From Desulfuromonas sp. KJ2020 (GTDB taxonomy: Bacteria > Desulfobacterota > Desulfuromonadia > Desulfuromonadales > SZUA-540), in NCBI RefSeq assembly GCF_024197615.1, contig NZ_JAKUKE010000001.1:1100238-1164237 (forward strand): a DNA stretch of 64,000 nucleotides. Direction: 5' to 3'. The notes beneath the pieces were generated by a model. The model did no database searches. It saw nothing but the letters and a program-made list of their open reading frames with translations, and was not told the DNA's origin. The translations under genes and the position numbers were made by a program. Of the stretch, positions 7,752-18,339 are shown in pieces; the first letter of the stretch is position 1, and every line of letters begins with the position of its first letter.

Positions 7752-8990
7752 TTAGAAAATCACCTGGGCCTGCAGACGAAACAGATTCTCATCGCTGTTC
7801 GCACTGCGGTCATCTTCGATCAGGCTGTAATCAGCCTGTACCTTGAGGTTGTGCTTGTCGAAGTAGTAGTTGACTCCCAGGGTGGTTTCGTTCTTGTCGA
7901 ACGTGGTGTAAGCCGCCGAATCGGTCGACTCGATGGCCGAGTAGCGGGCGGCCACCTCAAGCTGTTTGGGCAAAATCTGGTAGCCGGCTTGAATGTAGTA
8001 GCCATCCGCATCCCAATCCGCCCCGACCTTGGGATCGGCGTTGAGGGTAAAGTACTCGCTGCCGAAGGTCAGGCCGCTGTACTTGGCGTGGAGGTTCAGG
8101 GTGTAGAGGGTCCAGTCGAGTTCCTCGCCGAAGGCGGTGGTGAAGGCGGTGTCGTCAATGCTGTCGATGTTCAGGGCCTTGTCGAGAGTGTCGTTGCTGC
8201 CGTCGATCTCGCCCATGTCGTTGCCGCTCATGGTTTCGGTGGCGAAAGAGGCGCCGAGGTTGACGAGCAGCTTCTTCTCGTTAAAGGAGGGCTCGTCCAT
8301 CTTGAAGGCGCCGAAGGGGTTGATGTCGAGGCGGCCGACCAGCATATGATTGTCGTCGGGGTTGCTCTGATTGGGGCCGTTGCCGTTGAAGACGCCGAGG
8401 CGGTACTCAAGGCGTTTGTCCATGAACTGGCCGGAAGCCTGCAGCCCGAGGTCATAGCCGAGGTTGAAGGTTTCGTTGGCCAGAGAGCGGTCGACGAAGA
8501 GCTGGCTGCCGGAAGAGGTCAGCTCCTGACGGCCCTGGGCCGGCTTGAACTGGCCGACGGTGAGGCTGAAGGGATCGGCGACCTTGTAGGTGAAGTAAGC
8601 GTCTTCGAGAACGGAGTCGCCACCGCCGAAATTCTGCTGCCACTTGTAGGTGAGGTTTTTGGTAAAGACGTTGCCCTGCAGCCAGAACTTCATACGGCGG
8701 ATGCGGAAGTTGCTCTCGGTGTCCTCGGCGCCGTCGTCGTCCAGGTTCTCGTAGCGGGCCTGCAGACGTCCCCCAACCTGGGCTTTGTAGCGGCCGTCCT
8801 CGGTCTGCACCGTGATACCCTTGCCGGGTTGGTAGGTGGTCAGGTCGCTGTGTTTGGTCGCCTCTTTGTAATCTTCCTCGGTGATGACACCTTTGTCCTT
8901 GAGGATCTCTTCAAGGGTTTTGGCCTGGACGTTACTGCAAAGGCCGAACATGGCCGTAGCCATAAGGGCGGTGGTCAGAAAGCGCTTCAT
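7752..8990 (-). CDS. OprP/OprO-family outer-membrane porin
   Basis: 412 residues. An N-terminal signal peptide (MKRFLTTALMATAMFGLCSNVQA) is followed by a short helical stretch with EEILKDKGVITEEDYKEA, as in many phosphate-selective porin relatives, and then a beta-barrel region. Family marks are QVGGRLQARYENL, FRIRRMKFWLQGNVFTKNLTYKWQQNF, the GQFKPAQGRQELTSS segment, and a final aromatic residue in LQAQVIF. Such trimeric barrels pass anions such as phosphate or polyphosphate in Pseudomonas, but in delta-proteobacteria selectivity is unproven. A GGAGG ribosome site precedes the ATG. It has its own terminator and is probably monocistronic or follows the small Cys-rich gene. Confidence 0.9.
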   Translation of the reverse strand: MKRFLTTALMATAMFGLCSNVQAKTLEEILKDKGVITEEDYKEATKHSDLTTYQPGKGITVQTEDGRYKAQVGGRLQARYENLDDDGAEDTESNFRIRRMKFWLQGNVFTKNLTYKWQQNFGGGDSVLEDAYFTYKVADPFSLTVGQFKPAQGRQELTSSGSQLFVDRSLANETFNLGYDLGLQASGQFMDKRLEYRLGVFNGNGPNQSNPDDNHMLVGRLDINPFGAFKMDEPSFNEKKLLVNLGASFATETMSGNDMGEIDGSNDTLDKALNIDSIDDTAFTTAFGEELDWTLYTLNLHAKYSGLTFGSEYFTLNADPKVGADWDADGYYIQAGYQILPKQLEVAARYSAIESTDSAAYTTFDKNETTLGVNYYFDKHNLKVQADYSLIEDDRSANSDENLFRLQAQVIF

Positions 8991-9131
8991 TTTTTTCCTC
9001 CTGATGCTGTTTCATAGAGATGATGATCGTCGCCCCGGCGGGGCATGACAAATAGACATGGAAAAACGTTGAGAAGTTCCCCTCCTTTCTTCATGACAAA
9101 TAGTGTGTCGAAGTTGCTTTGCCGCCAGATA

Positions 9132-9353
9132 TCAGCGTGAACTGACGTCGACAGCAGGCGTATAGCAGAGAGCGCGGCTCTGTCGCAGCATCCGGGCCAA
9201 AAAGATGCCGCAGAGATCGTAGTCCTCGGTTTCACAGAGACGGCGGCGATCGCCATTGATGGGCAAGCCGTTAAAGGCAGCCAGGCAGCGGGCAGGTGCC
9301 GTGCCGAGGTGCGGGCAGGTGGATTCAAAAAAGGGCTGGGTTTTGTTTGGCAT
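9132..9353 (-). CDS. Small Cys-rich protein, 73 residues
   Basis: The ATG at 9353 has an AGGAG ribosome site 9 bases upstream, which I prefer to the longer open frame from 9533. The product begins MPNKTQPFFESTCPHLG and contains five cysteines: one in CPHLG, then ARCLAA, RRLCETEDYDLCGIFLA, and ALCYTP. The spacing C-x10-C and C-x7-C suggests a metal or Fe-S site rather than disulphides, since no signal peptide is present. I do not recognise the family by name. It stands 141 bases upstream of the porin gene on the same strand, and its promoter region faces the RdgC-like gene. Confidence 0.55.
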   Translation of the reverse strand: MPNKTQPFFESTCPHLGTAPARCLAAFNGLPINGDRRRLCETEDYDLCGIFLARMLRQSRALCYTPAVDVSSR

Positions 9354-9562
9354 TGTGACAGGCTCCTGTGTCGTTGAACGATGTGAGGGAACCTTAAAGG
9401 GAGGATGTTGGCGTTTCGTTGGCAATCGATTAGAATTCTGTGAGACCGCCAGTTGTGAACGGAAGGATTGGCTCCGAGATTTTTCCTTGCCGCTCGCGGT
9501 TAAAAAGTGTACCCCTAGGGTCCTGAACGTCAACAGGAAGACCTAAACATCAAGGAGACCCC

Positions 9563-10726
9563 ATGGGAATTTTGTCCAATACCGTCAGCGTCTGCCAATA
9601 TCAGGTTCTTGGCGAGGTGCCGGCGGATAATTTTTTTGCCTGGTCCGGCGAATGTCTGGCCGCCAATGCCTTTCATCCCATCGAACAGACGAGCGAAGAG
9701 CTCTCCGTCGGCTGGGTGCATCTTGCTGACCCCAAGGAGCAGGATTTCTCCTCTGACCAGGTCTTTCGTCGCGACCATTATCTGATCTTCAGTTTGCGCC
9801 GCGATCAGCGTCGGGTGCCTGCCGCGCTCATGCGGGCTCACCTGGAGCAGGCCCAGAACGATTTTCTCGCGGCCCATCCTGGCCTGCAGCGGGTGGGCAA
9901 ACAGAAGAAGGAAGAGCTGCGTGAAGCGGTGCGTGGAGCGCTCCTGGCCCGCACCCTGCCCATCCCCGCAGTCTACGATGCCGTCTGGGATACCCGCAGC
10001 AACCTGCTCACCTTCACCAGTCTCAGTCCCAAGGTGACGGAGCTTTTTGAAGGTTTGTTCAAGCAGACCTTCAAGGGTCTGCGCCTGGTTGCCCTGCATC
10101 CCATGGCGCGGGCGGCCCAGGTTATCCCCGAAGCTTTGCGGCCCGCCCTGCAGCAGGCCAATCGGGCCACCACCGAGGCCGTGCTGGAGCAGATCCAGCA
10201 GAACGCCTGGCTGGGGAGCGACTTTCTGCGCTGGCTGCTCTATCAGACCCTGGAAAGCCCTTCAACCTATCAGGTCAATCAGCCCGGGCCGGCCGCCGGG
10301 GGTGAACCCTTCGTCGCCACCCTCAACGACCGCCTGGTGCTTCTCGGCGGTGCGGAAGGCGGTCTGCAGAAGATTACCGTGGCCGGACCCCAGGATCATT
10401 TCGGCGAAGTGCGTGCCGCCCTGCAGCATGACAAGCAGATCATCGAAGCCAACCTCACCATGGAGAAACAGGAACACGCCTGGAAGATGACCTTCAAGGC
10501 TGGGCTCTTTCACTTTGCCGGTTACAAGGCGCCGGCGGTCAAGCTGGAAAAAGATGCCATTACCAATGCCGACAGCGAAAAAGAGGCGCTTTTCTATGAG
10601 CGCATGTTTGTGTTGGAAGAGGGCCTGCAACTCTTCGACAGCCTGCTGGCCACCTTTCTGGAACGGCGGCTGGGGGATTGGGCCGTAATTGAAAAAGATA
10701 TCAGCGAGTGGCTGGAGCAAGCCTAG
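9563..10726 (+). CDS. RdgC-like recombination-associated protein
   Basis: 387 residues, longer than E. coli RdgC (about 300). Pattern matches to RdgC are the SVGWVHLADP block near residue 50, DHYLIFSLRRDQRRVPAALM, and QKKEELREAVRGALLARTLPIPA (the conserved KKE..L...V...LLPRAF region), followed by a strand with YDAVWDTRSNLLTF. RdgC forms a ring on double-stranded DNA and restrains RecA. The extra C-terminal 100 residues include a helical segment ending DWAVIEKDISEWLEQA. An AAGGAGACC ribosome site precedes the ATG. The small membrane protein follows closely and may be co-transcribed. Confidence 0.7.
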   Translation: MGILSNTVSVCQYQVLGEVPADNFFAWSGECLAANAFHPIEQTSEELSVGWVHLADPKEQDFSSDQVFRRDHYLIFSLRRDQRRVPAALMRAHLEQAQNDFLAAHPGLQRVGKQKKEELREAVRGALLARTLPIPAVYDAVWDTRSNLLTFTSLSPKVTELFEGLFKQTFKGLRLVALHPMARAAQVIPEALRPALQQANRATTEAVLEQIQQNAWLGSDFLRWLLYQTLESPSTYQVNQPGPAAGGEPFVATLNDRLVLLGGAEGGLQKITVAGPQDHFGEVRAALQHDKQIIEANLTMEKQEHAWKMTFKAGLFHFAGYKAPAVKLEKDAITNADSEKEALFYERMFVLEEGLQLFDSLLATFLERRLGDWAVIEKDISEWLEQA

Positions 10727-10767
10727 AAGGGCTGAACTGAGGTGAGTTGCTGGTCGAAGGGGGAGCT

Positions 10768-11139
10768 ATGGGAGAGTACGAACCGGGAGGGAAGCTGGAA
10801 AGGCGCCGCAAACGAGACTTTGTCTGGCGAGCGGCCCGTTGGCTGGCCGTGGCGGGGTGGGCTGCCATGGTGGCGGCGGTGCTGTTGCTGGCGCAGGCCA
10901 AGCCGCCGACCGAGACTTTTTTCGACCGTTACTTCGGGGTTCCCCTGCGTTCCTGGTGGGATACCTCGTTGACCCCCTATATTTTGTACTTCATGATTCT
11001 TGGTCTGGCGGTCAGCCTGGCCGGACTGCTTTTCAATTTCCTGCGCAGCCGCCGTCGGGATGACGAATTCCTGGTGTCACTGGTCCTGCTGGCCGGTTTT
11101 TCGGTGCTGGGACTTATTCTCTATCTGCGTTATTTTTAA
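10768..11139 (+). CDS. Small integral membrane protein
   Basis: 123 residues from the ATG at 10768, which has a GGGGGAG ribosome site. A charged N-terminus (EYEPGGKLERRRKRDF) precedes three hydrophobic helices: about residues 22-43, 70-92 and 100-120. The loop after helix 1 holds FDRYFGVPLRSWWD, rich in aromatic residues and likely periplasmic. I do not recognise the family. It sits 41 bases after the RdgC-like gene and ends 4 bases before the convergent EF-G gene. Confidence 0.65.
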   Translation: MGEYEPGGKLERRRKRDFVWRAARWLAVAGWAAMVAAVLLLAQAKPPTETFFDRYFGVPLRSWWDTSLTPYILYFMILGLAVSLAGLLFNFLRSRRRDDEFLVSLVLLAGFSVLGLILYLRYF

Positions 11140-11143
11140 GCAC

Positions 11144-13219
11144 TTACTGTCCGCCGAGCCCGAAGCGCTGCTGAACCTCGGGGGGGGCCTCCTCGAAGCG
11201 GGAGAACTCCATGGTGAAGGTGCCCCGGCCTTTGGTGGCGCTGCGCAGTTCCGTCATGTAGCCGAACATCTCGGCCAGGGGTACCTGGGCGTCCACCACT
11301 TCGACGTCGCCGCGGGAGCTCATGCCTTCGATGCGGCCCCGCTTCTGCTGCAGGGTACCGAAAACCTTGCCCGCATATTCGGAAGGGACGGTCAGTTCCA
11401 GGCCCATAAGGGGTTCCAGTAGCATGACGCCCGCCTCGCGACCGGCCAGCGCCAGCCCTTTCTGGGCGGCGGCCTGCAGACCCAGCGGCGTGGTCAGGTT
11501 AGGGATGTAGGGGGTTTCCACGACGACAATTTCCAGGTCGGTGAGGGGATAGCCCGTACGGAGACCGGCGGCACAGCTCTGTTTCAGGCTGTCCTGTAGC
11601 AGGTGGCGCAGTTCCCCCGGTAGAGGCCAGCTTTCCTCCGCCGGCAGCGTAAAGCGCAGCCCGGCGCCGCGTTCCAGCGGCTGTAGCCGCAGGTGAATCT
11701 CCCCCCGTTGCAGCTTGCCGTCCACTTCCCGTTCGAAGATTTCCCGCCGTTCTATGCCTTTCTTCAGCGTCTCCCGGTAGACCACCTGGGGGCGTCCGGT
11801 CTTGACCTGTACCCCGAAATCGCGCTTGAGCCGTTCCGTCAGCACCTCCAGGTGGAGTTCCCCCATGCCGGTGAGGATGGTTTGCCCGGTTTCGGCGTCC
11901 TCGCGCACACGGAAGGTGGGGTCTTCCCATTGCAGTTTGGCCAGGCTGGGGAAGAGCTTCTCCCGGTCCTCCAGCCCATGGGGTTCCACCGCCAGGGAGA
12001 CGACCGGTTCGGGGATGGTCAGGCCGGCCAGCAACAGGGGATGGGCCGGGTCGCACAGGGTGTCGCCGGTGAGGGCGTCCTTCAGACCGGTGGCCGCGAC
12101 GATATCTCCGGCCTGGGCGATGTCCAGGCGTTCGCGTTTGTGGGCGTGCATACGAAAGAGGCGGGCGATCTTCTCGGTGCTGTGACGACTGCTGTTGAAC
12201 AGGGTGTCGCCCGGTTTCAGCGTGCCGGCGTAGAGTCGCAGATAGGTGAGTTTGCGTCCTTCATCGGCGAGAACCTTGAAAGCCAGCGCGCAGAGTGGGG
12301 CCTGGGGATCGCAGGCGACCATGCTGGAATCCTCGGGGTTTTCAGGATGATGCGCCAATGCCGGAGGGGCTTCGAGGGGGGAGGGGAGGAACTGCCCCAC
12401 GGCGTCGAGCAGCGGCTGGATGCCTTTGTTGCGCAGGGCGCTGCCGAGAAAGACCGGAAAAAGGCGGCCGCTCAGGGTGCCCTGGCGCAGGGCGCTCGTG
12501 AGGCGCTCGGCCGTGATGGGCTGACCATCGAGAAAATCGGCCAGGATGGCATCGTCGAAATCGGCGGCAGCCTCGACGATCTTTTCCCGCGCCGCCGCCA
12601 CCTCGGTGGTCAGCTCGGCGGGGACGGGCGCCTCCTCGACGGTGCGCCCCTGATCCTCCTCCGGGAAGGTCAAAAGCCGGTCGCTCAGAATATCGATGAC
12701 CCCGTGAAATTTCGTTTCAAAACCAAGGGGGAGTTGCATCAGCACGGTCCTGGCGGCCAGCTGTTTCTCCATCTGCGCCAGCACCTGCCGGTAGTCGGCG
12801 CCGATGCGGTCCATCTTGTTGATAAGACAGATACGAGGGACGTTATAGCGGTTGGCCTGTCGCCACACCGATTCACTTTGGGGCTGCACCCCCTCGACGG
12901 CGCTGAAAATGGTCAGGGCGCCATCCAGCGCCCGCAGGGAACGCTCGACTTCGATGGTGAAGTCGATATGGCCGGGCGTGTCGATGAGGTTGATCCAGAG
13001 GTCTTTCCAGTGGCAGGTGGTGCTGGTGGCGGTGATGGTGATGCCGCGCTCCTGCTCCTGATCCATCCAGTCCATGCTGGCGGCGCCCTCATGGACTTCG
13101 CCCATCTTGTGGATTTCACCGGTGTAGAAGAGAATGCGTTCCGACACCGTGGTCTTGCCGGCGTCGATATGGGAGATGATGCCGAGGTTGCGTATTGAGG
13201 ATAATTTCGGTGTGTTCAT
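11144..13219 (-). CDS. fusA: Elongation factor G, second type
   Basis: 691 residues with the five-domain EF-G layout. GTPase motifs: SHIDAGKTT (P-loop, residues about 16-24), ERGITI (switch I), DTPGH (switch II), NKMD. Domain II has [24 protein letters not shown], domain III has [14 protein letters not shown], and domain IV/V has [27 protein letters not shown] moves tRNAs and mRNA during translocation or helps ribosome recycling. The gene stands alone, outside an str operon (no rpsL, rpsG or tuf nearby), so it is likely an additional EF-G2-type copy with a specialised role. The downstream neighbour on the same strand is the convergent membrane protein, so there is no operon. Confidence 0.92.
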   Translation of the reverse strand: MNTPKLSSIRNLGIISHIDAGKTTVSERILFYTGEIHKMGEVHEGAASMDWMDQEQERGITITATSTTCHWKDLWINLIDTPGHIDFTIEVERSLRALDGALTIFSAVEGVQPQSESVWRQANRYNVPRICLINKMDRIGADYRQVLAQMEKQLAARTVLMQLPLGFETKFHGVIDILSDRLLTFPEEDQGRTVEEAPVPAELTTEVAAAREKIVEAAADFDDAILADFLDGQPITAERLTSALRQGTLSGRLFPVFLGSALRNKGIQPLLDAVGQFLPSPLEAPPALAHHPENPEDSSMVACDPQAPLCALAFKVLADEGRKLTYLRLYAGTLKPGDTLFNSSRHSTEKIARLFRMHAHKRERLDIAQAGDIVAATGLKDALTGDTLCDPAHPLLLAGLTIPEPVVSLAVEPHGLEDREKLFPSLAKLQWEDPTFRVREDAETGQTILTGMGELHLEVLTERLKRDFGVQVKTGRPQVVYRETLKKGIERREIFEREVDGKLQRGEIHLRLQPLERGAGLRFTLPAEESWPLPGELRHLLQDSLKQSCAAGLRTGYPLTDLEIVVVETPYIPNLTTPLGLQAAAQKGLALAGREAGVMLLEPLMGLELTVPSEYAGKVFGTLQQKRGRIEGMSSRGDVEVVDAQVPLAEMFGYMTELRSATKGRGTFTMEFSRFEEAPPEVQQRFGLGGQ

Positions 13220-13249
13220 GATCCCCTCCCGTCGGCAGGCTCACCTCGA

Positions 13250-15076
13250 TCAGCCGTTCAGGCCCTTGCGGATCTGATAGAGGTCCTCCATGTCCAGATT
13301 GTTCAGGTCGAAGTATTCCCGCTCCAATTCTTCCACATAGAAGCGGTCCAAGCCGCTGTTGTCGAGAAAATCCTCCCGCAGGGCCGCATCCCGGGTAGAG
13401 ATGATGCCTGGCAGCAGGTTGTGCAGGTAGATAGCTTCTTTCTTGATGTTGACCACGACGTCCTGAAAAAGATCCCCCGGGATATCGTCCGTGATCAGTC
13501 CCTTGGCCTGCAGATCTTCGGCGATCTCGCCGCGCAGCGTTTCCTGCTCGGCCCGGGTGTTGTAGCGCGAGTAGAAGTTGCGGATGCGCTCCTTGACATG
13601 CGCCAGCAGGATGCCGTAAAGCCGCTCCTGGTCGGCGATGTCGGTCAGGCGTTGCTGCAGGGCTTTCACCGTCAGGCGCCCTTCCTCGATGGACGCCAGC
13701 CCTTCCTGCAGGCAGAGAATCTTTTTGCGCCCGAACTGCCCGAGATATTTGTTCTCCAGAATGCCCTTGAAGAAAAGCTCGGCGAACAGAGTCGAGTCCA
13801 ACTCGGCGAAGGCCTTTTTGTCCCCCAGCAGGCTGCGGATGGCCGCTTCAGACAGGGTGACGTTCTCCATGAAGGAGAGTTCGTTGATGTTCGCCGAAGC
13901 GTTGTCGTAGCGGTCGAAGTAGGTGACGATATAGGAAAAGCTTTCGAGCAATGAGGTGTCCGCCCCGTCGCGGGTCTTTTCGTCGCAGGTCTTGCCCGTT
14001 TCCAGCAGAATCTGCTCGAAAGTGTGGTCGCGGTTTTCGCTGGCCTTTCTTTTGGCGTGCAGCAGGTTGATCATGTCCAGGGTGTCGATACTGGCGTCGA
14101 TCTGCTGTTCCTGGAAAAAGATGCCCTCGAGAATCTGGCGGGTGGCGGAGATGTAGTCCTGTTCGTTGAGATCAACCAGCTTGTCGTGCTTGAGCATGCC
14201 GTCGAGGGTGTAGAAAAGGGCCTCGGGGATCTTGTTGCGGACCGACAGGGTTTTCAGCCGGGTCAGACGGGCATTCTCCAGGGTGCTGATGGTCCCCTTG
14301 CGATTGCAGTCGATGAGGATGTTGCGGTATTCGTCGACAATGCGCCGGTTGCCGGGGCTCTTGTACATGACGTCGATGCGGATGCGCTCCTGCTGGTAGC
14401 GGTCGATGCCCAGTTCGGCTGCCATCGCTTGCAGACGGTTGAATTCGGCATCGGGGATGGCACGATAGCGCTCATAGAGCGCCCGGAAGGCGTCATGGTA
14501 GATGCGGTGTTTCTTGTGAATCAGTTTGAGGAGGTAGAGGGTGCTGCGATGGCCGAGCAGGCCGAAAATTTCGTCGACGAGAAAGGCGTCATCCCCGGTG
14601 CCGACATGGTCGCTGCGTTTGAGCAGCTTGCCGAGCAGGCGCACGATGCCTTCCTGTTGCTCGCGCAGAGAACCGGAAACAGAGCCGCTGAGAAAAAAGA
14701 AATAATTGAGAACGGCATTGCCTTCAAAAAAGACGCGTTCGTAGCTCTGACTGCCTTCGGTGTGGCTGGTGAACTGGAGCAAACCATTCGCTTCGTTGGT
14801 GGCGCCGTAAAGGACCAGACGGTTGCGGATGTCGCCTTTGACCAGGTCGGCCATGGGCTGGTCGACGCCGAACATGTATTCGCAGAAAGAACCGCCGTTG
14901 CCCCGATGGGTGATGCGGGTGTCATCCAGTACAATCTCGTTCCCCGGCGAGAAAATGCGTAGAGCATCCGAGGTGTTCTCAAAGAAATAGGAGCGATAGG
15001 CCTGCCGGGAGGCGACCGTGGCAAAATATTCGATGCTGTCGTTGATGTGCCCGTGCAGCCGGATTTCCTGATGCAT
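13250..15076 (-). CDS. Conserved protein of unknown function, about 608 residues
   Basis: The open frame extends upstream to 15118 with a TTG, but the ATG at 15076 follows GGGGCAGG at good spacing and starts MHQEIRLHGHINDSIEYFATVASRQAYRSYF. The protein is soluble, charged and largely helical from residue 150 on, with a small beta-rich head. I see no kinase, nuclease or HTH motif. The part near residues 390-520 is very helical (LHAKRKASENRDHTFEQILL). It resembles a family that I recall only from delta-proteobacteria, without a known function. It lies 30 bases upstream of EF-G on the same strand, so the two may be co-transcribed. No assignment is offered. Confidence 0.7.
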   Translation of the reverse strand: MHQEIRLHGHINDSIEYFATVASRQAYRSYFFENTSDALRIFSPGNEIVLDDTRITHRGNGGSFCEYMFGVDQPMADLVKGDIRNRLVLYGATNEANGLLQFTSHTEGSQSYERVFFEGNAVLNYFFFLSGSVSGSLREQQEGIVRLLGKLLKRSDHVGTGDDAFLVDEIFGLLGHRSTLYLLKLIHKKHRIYHDAFRALYERYRAIPDAEFNRLQAMAAELGIDRYQQERIRIDVMYKSPGNRRIVDEYRNILIDCNRKGTISTLENARLTRLKTLSVRNKIPEALFYTLDGMLKHDKLVDLNEQDYISATRQILEGIFFQEQQIDASIDTLDMINLLHAKRKASENRDHTFEQILLETGKTCDEKTRDGADTSLLESFSYIVTYFDRYDNASANINELSFMENVTLSEAAIRSLLGDKKAFAELDSTLFAELFFKGILENKYLGQFGRKKILCLQEGLASIEEGRLTVKALQQRLTDIADQERLYGILLAHVKERIRNFYSRYNTRAEQETLRGEIAEDLQAKGLITDDIPGDLFQDVVVNIKKEAIYLHNLLPGIISTRDAALREDFLDNSGLDRFYVEELEREYFDLNNLDMEDLYQIRKGLNG

Positions 15077-15142
15077 ACCTGCCCCGATCCGAAAAGAATT
15101 CACATCATTAAAGCGCAATCAACGGGACGATGCAAGCCTGCT

Positions 15143-15925
15143 TCAGGGTAAAACGAGGTTGAGGCGCAGGCCGTCATAGGCGAATTCGGTTCCCGCCGGC
15201 AGTTGGACGCTGTCGCGGACGTGTTCGACATCGTGACTCAGGTGGGTGAGGAAGGTTCGCCTGGCGCCGAGATGTGCAGCAGCTTCAAGCGCCTGGGGAA
15301 TATTGAAATGCGTGCCATGGGGACGAAAGCGAAGGGCGTCGATGACAAGGACTTCAATATCGGCCAGCAGTTCTTCCGTGGCCGCCGGTATGGCGTGGCA
15401 GTCGGTGAGGTAGGCCAGCGGGCCGAGGCGATAGCCCAGCGACTCACCTGAACCGTGGTGCAGCGGCAGTGGAGTGACGAGCTGGCCAAAGAGTTCAAAG
15501 GGGCCGTGTATTTCGCGGGGCAGCAACCGGGGCCGGTAGCCGGGCTCCGGATTGTCGTCAAAGATATAGCTGAAGGAGCGGTGCAGTCTTCCCAGGCAGG
15601 AAGGCGAACCATAGATGGGGATGGGTTCGCCGGACAGACTGTTAAAGGGACGCAGGTCGTCGATGCCGTTGACATGGTCAGCGTGCGTGTGGGTGAAGAG
15701 GACCGCATCGATCCGGCCGAGCCCTTCGCGCAGAACCTGCTGACGCAGGTCGGTGGCGGTGTCGATGAGGACATTCTTGTTGCCGTAGGAAAGCAGGGCG
15801 CTGCAGCGGGTACGCCTGTTGCGGGGGTCGTGGGACTGGCACACCTCACACCGACAGCCGGGAACGGGAACGCCGGAACTGGTTCCCGACCCGAGAATGG
15901 TGAAGGTGAGGTTGACCTGGCTCAT
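15143..15925 (-). CDS. PhnP-like metallo-beta-lactamase-fold phosphodiesterase
   Basis: 260 residues with the MBL fold. A Cys-rich N-terminus (C24, C26, C29 and C41 in GCRCEVC and RTRCSA) matches the structural zinc site of PhnP. The active-site motif is HTHADH at residues 79-84, with further metal ligands expected in LTDCHAIP and the HFNIPQ region, and the last His in THLSHD. PhnP hydrolyses cyclic phosphodiesters such as ribose-1,2-cyclic phosphate. Many relatives of unknown substrate share this layout. Its ATG overlaps the stop of the chemoreceptor gene by 4 bases, which is unusual for this enzyme and implies co-translation. Confidence 0.85.
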   Translation of the reverse strand: MSQVNLTFTILGSGTSSGVPVPGCRCEVCQSHDPRNRRTRCSALLSYGNKNVLIDTATDLRQQVLREGLGRIDAVLFTHTHADHVNGIDDLRPFNSLSGEPIPIYGSPSCLGRLHRSFSYIFDDNPEPGYRPRLLPREIHGPFELFGQLVTPLPLHHGSGESLGYRLGPLAYLTDCHAIPAATEELLADIEVLVIDALRFRPHGTHFNIPQALEAAAHLGARRTFLTHLSHDVEHVRDSVQLPAGTEFAYDGLRLNLVLP

Positions 15926-18339
15926 GCCTTGAACTCACCCGTTTCGCTCTTAAGGTAGGCCATCTGCTCGGAGAGGGTTTCGACGACGGCATCCATTTCA
16001 GCCGTGCGGTCGGCGTTCTTTTCGGCAATGCGTCGGATATCGGCCACGGCTTCCACCACCTGCCGGCTGCGGCTGGTCTGCTCCCGCGTGGCCGCATCGA
16101 TACGTTCGATCATGTCGCGGATGGTCTCCATGCCCGTGTTGATCTGCCGACTGCCCTTGGCCTGCTCCGAGGTGGCGTATTTGCCCTGCAGGGCGATTTC
16201 CTTCATGGCTTCGGAGGCCTTGACCAGCTGTTTGCTGCCGGTGGATTGCTGGTCGACGGCGGTGGCGATCTGGTGCAGCATGGACGAAATCTGATTGATC
16301 GAGTTGGTGATCTGATGGCTCCCTTTGGACTGCTCCTGGGTGGCCCGCACAATACCCCTGACCTGCTCCATGGCCTTGGAGGTACTGAGGCGGATTTTTT
16401 CCAGCGCTTCGCCGGTGGTACGGGAACGGCTCACTTCTTCGTGAACGCGCCGGCTGCCGGCCTGGATGGCTTGCACGGCCTCGGCTGTCCCCTGCTGCAG
16501 GCTGCTGATAATGCCGGCGATCTCCCGGGTGGAGACGGCGGTACGGTCGGCGAGTTCGCGGATCTCGTCCGCGACCACGGCAAAGCCTTTGCCATGCTCT
16601 CCAGCCTGGGCGGCGATGATGGCCGCGTTGAGGGCCAGCAGGCTGGTCTGGTCGGCAATCTCGTCGATGACCGTGAGAATGCGGCCGATAGCCTTGGACT
16701 GGCTTCCCAACTCTTCGATGGCTTCCCCGGCCCGGTCGACGGTCTGCCGTATGGCACCGATGCCATCGATGGTCGCGTCGACGGCTTCCTTGCCCCGCTG
16801 GGCGTCGAGGGTAGCCTCTTCGGCGAAGCGGCTGGTCTGCTCGGCGTTTTCGTCAATCTCCTTGATGGAGGCATCCAGCTGGGTGATGGACGATGCCGTT
16901 ACTTCGGTGGAAGAAGACAGCATGTCGAGACTTTCGTTGATCTGCTGGTTGGAGACGGACATCTCATGGATGGACGAGGAGACCTCTTCCACGGTGGCAA
17001 AGAGGGTTTCCATCTGCGTGGCAATCTGCTCGATGGTCGCGCTCAGCTCCAGGGTAGCGGAAGAGCTGCCTTCGACGCCGTCCACCAGGCTGCCGGTACT
17101 TTCGGCGATGCCGGCGATGGAATCGTCGAAAGACTGGATGGCCCGGTGTGATTCGTCCAGGGCCTGTGCCTGGTTAGTGGCATCTTCGCGGACTTGCCGG
17201 CTGGACTGCTGGATCTTGAGCGTAGCGTCGGCCAGGCCGTTGGCCACCTCGCGGGTGCGGCGAACCATTTGGGCCAGCCGATCGACGAAATGGTTGAAGG
17301 ATGTCGCCAGTTCGCCGACTTCGTCCTGACTGGTCACTTTCAGGTGGCGGGTGAGATCCCCTTCGCCTTCGGAAATCTCGCGCAGGCTCTTCACCAGGCG
17401 TCGCAAGGGACGGACGATATTGTTGGAAAGGCTTCTGCCGATGAGGGCGGCCAACAGGGCCGCTATGGCCAGAATGGAGAACAGAATGAAGTTGGTGCGA
17501 GACTTGGCCTCGAACATGGAAGAGCTGTCCAGCGCCATGATGACGCCCCGCTTGGCGCCGCCGAAGGTGTTGATGAAAAGGGCATGGGGGGTGCCGTCGA
17601 TGGTGCGGTACCTGACCCTTTTAGGGATCACCTCCTGCTCGTCGAAGCGCTGCAGCTCCATTTCCGTCGGGGCAAAAATACGGGGATCGATCTCCTTGAG
17701 CCCGGTCAGGGTGGCGGAAAAAACGCCCCCTTCATCGAAAAAGGCCACTTCGGCGTCACTCAGGGAACTGATTTTGCGGGCGTAGTGGTCATCGAGAAAA
17801 ACGACCCCGACCAGATGGCCGAGGGGCGCTCCCGCCAGCTGCACCGGGCCGGCTGCCACAATGGCCAGACGGTCGTCAAAGAGCTGAATGCCCGCCAGAG
17901 TCTCCCCTTCGAAGCTCCCCTTGATGACGGGGTGATCCTTGCGGTCGGCTGGCGCCTGGTCGACTTCGTTCCCCTGACGCAGGAGCAGCTGCCCCTCGGC
18001 GTCGAGCACTTCAACCAGGTCGAAGTCGAACCGCTCCAGGGACCCTTCCAGGGCAGTGACGAGCTGCTCCGTATTGCCGGAAAAACCGGCCGAATAGACG
18101 GCATTGACCATCAACGGGTTTTGCGCCAGCAGCCGGATGTAATTGGCTTTTTCTGCCTGGGAATAGGTCGTGCTGCGTTCCACGAAGCCAGAGACCACCT
18201 TGGCGCGGGATTGCATGTTCCTCTCAAGTTGCTGATTGTTGAGGCGGGCCGTAAAGGCCAGCGCCACCGCGACGGGAACAATGGCAAAAGCCAGCAGCGC
18301 CAGCAGAATTTTCCAGCGGAGATTCAGCGAAGAGAACAT
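15922..18339 (-). CDS. Methyl-accepting chemotaxis protein
   Basis: 805 residues from the ATG at 18339. One membrane helix ([23 protein letters not shown]), a periplasmic sensor of about 240 residues (Cache-like, with [17 protein letters not shown] near 90), a second helix near 282-303 ([18 protein letters not shown]), a HAMP domain ([10 protein letters not shown]), then a long signalling coiled coil. The conserved hairpin tip reads [32 protein letters not shown], slightly off the usual AIEAARAGE. There is no C-terminal CheR pentapeptide. The upstream neighbours CheX and CheY belong to the same signalling theme but are not in one operon with it (intergenic about 210 bases). Confidence 0.92.
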   Translation of the reverse strand: MFSSLNLRWKILLALLAFAIVPVAVALAFTARLNNQQLERNMQSRAKVVSGFVERSTTYSQAEKANYIRLLAQNPLMVNAVYSAGFSGNTEQLVTALEGSLERFDFDLVEVLDAEGQLLLRQGNEVDQAPADRKDHPVIKGSFEGETLAGIQLFDDRLAIVAAGPVQLAGAPLGHLVGVVFLDDHYARKISSLSDAEVAFFDEGGVFSATLTGLKEIDPRIFAPTEMELQRFDEQEVIPKRVRYRTIDGTPHALFINTFGGAKRGVIMALDSSSMFEAKSRTNFILFSILAIAALLAALIGRSLSNNIVRPLRRLVKSLREISEGEGDLTRHLKVTSQDEVGELATSFNHFVDRLAQMVRRTREVANGLADATLKIQQSSRQVREDATNQAQALDESHRAIQSFDDSIAGIAESTGSLVDGVEGSSSATLELSATIEQIATQMETLFATVEEVSSSIHEMSVSNQQINESLDMLSSSTEVTASSITQLDASIKEIDENAEQTSRFAEEATLDAQRGKEAVDATIDGIGAIRQTVDRAGEAIEELGSQSKAIGRILTVIDEIADQTSLLALNAAIIAAQAGEHGKGFAVVADEIRELADRTAVSTREIAGIISSLQQGTAEAVQAIQAGSRRVHEEVSRSRTTGEALEKIRLSTSKAMEQVRGIVRATQEQSKGSHQITNSINQISSMLHQIATAVDQQSTGSKQLVKASEAMKEIALQGKYATSEQAKGSRQINTGMETIRDMIERIDAATREQTSRSRQVVEAVADIRRIAEKNADRTAEMDAVVETLSEQMAYLKSETGEFKA

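Noticed and set aside
7752..8990. Copper or TonB-linked role for the OprP-type porin
   Set aside because: No link in sequence to the 53-57 kb cluster; it is a passive porin type.
11693..13198. 500-residue open frame opposite EF-G
   Set aside because: It lies wholly inside the EF-G gene on the other strand; GC-rich genes often give such shadows.
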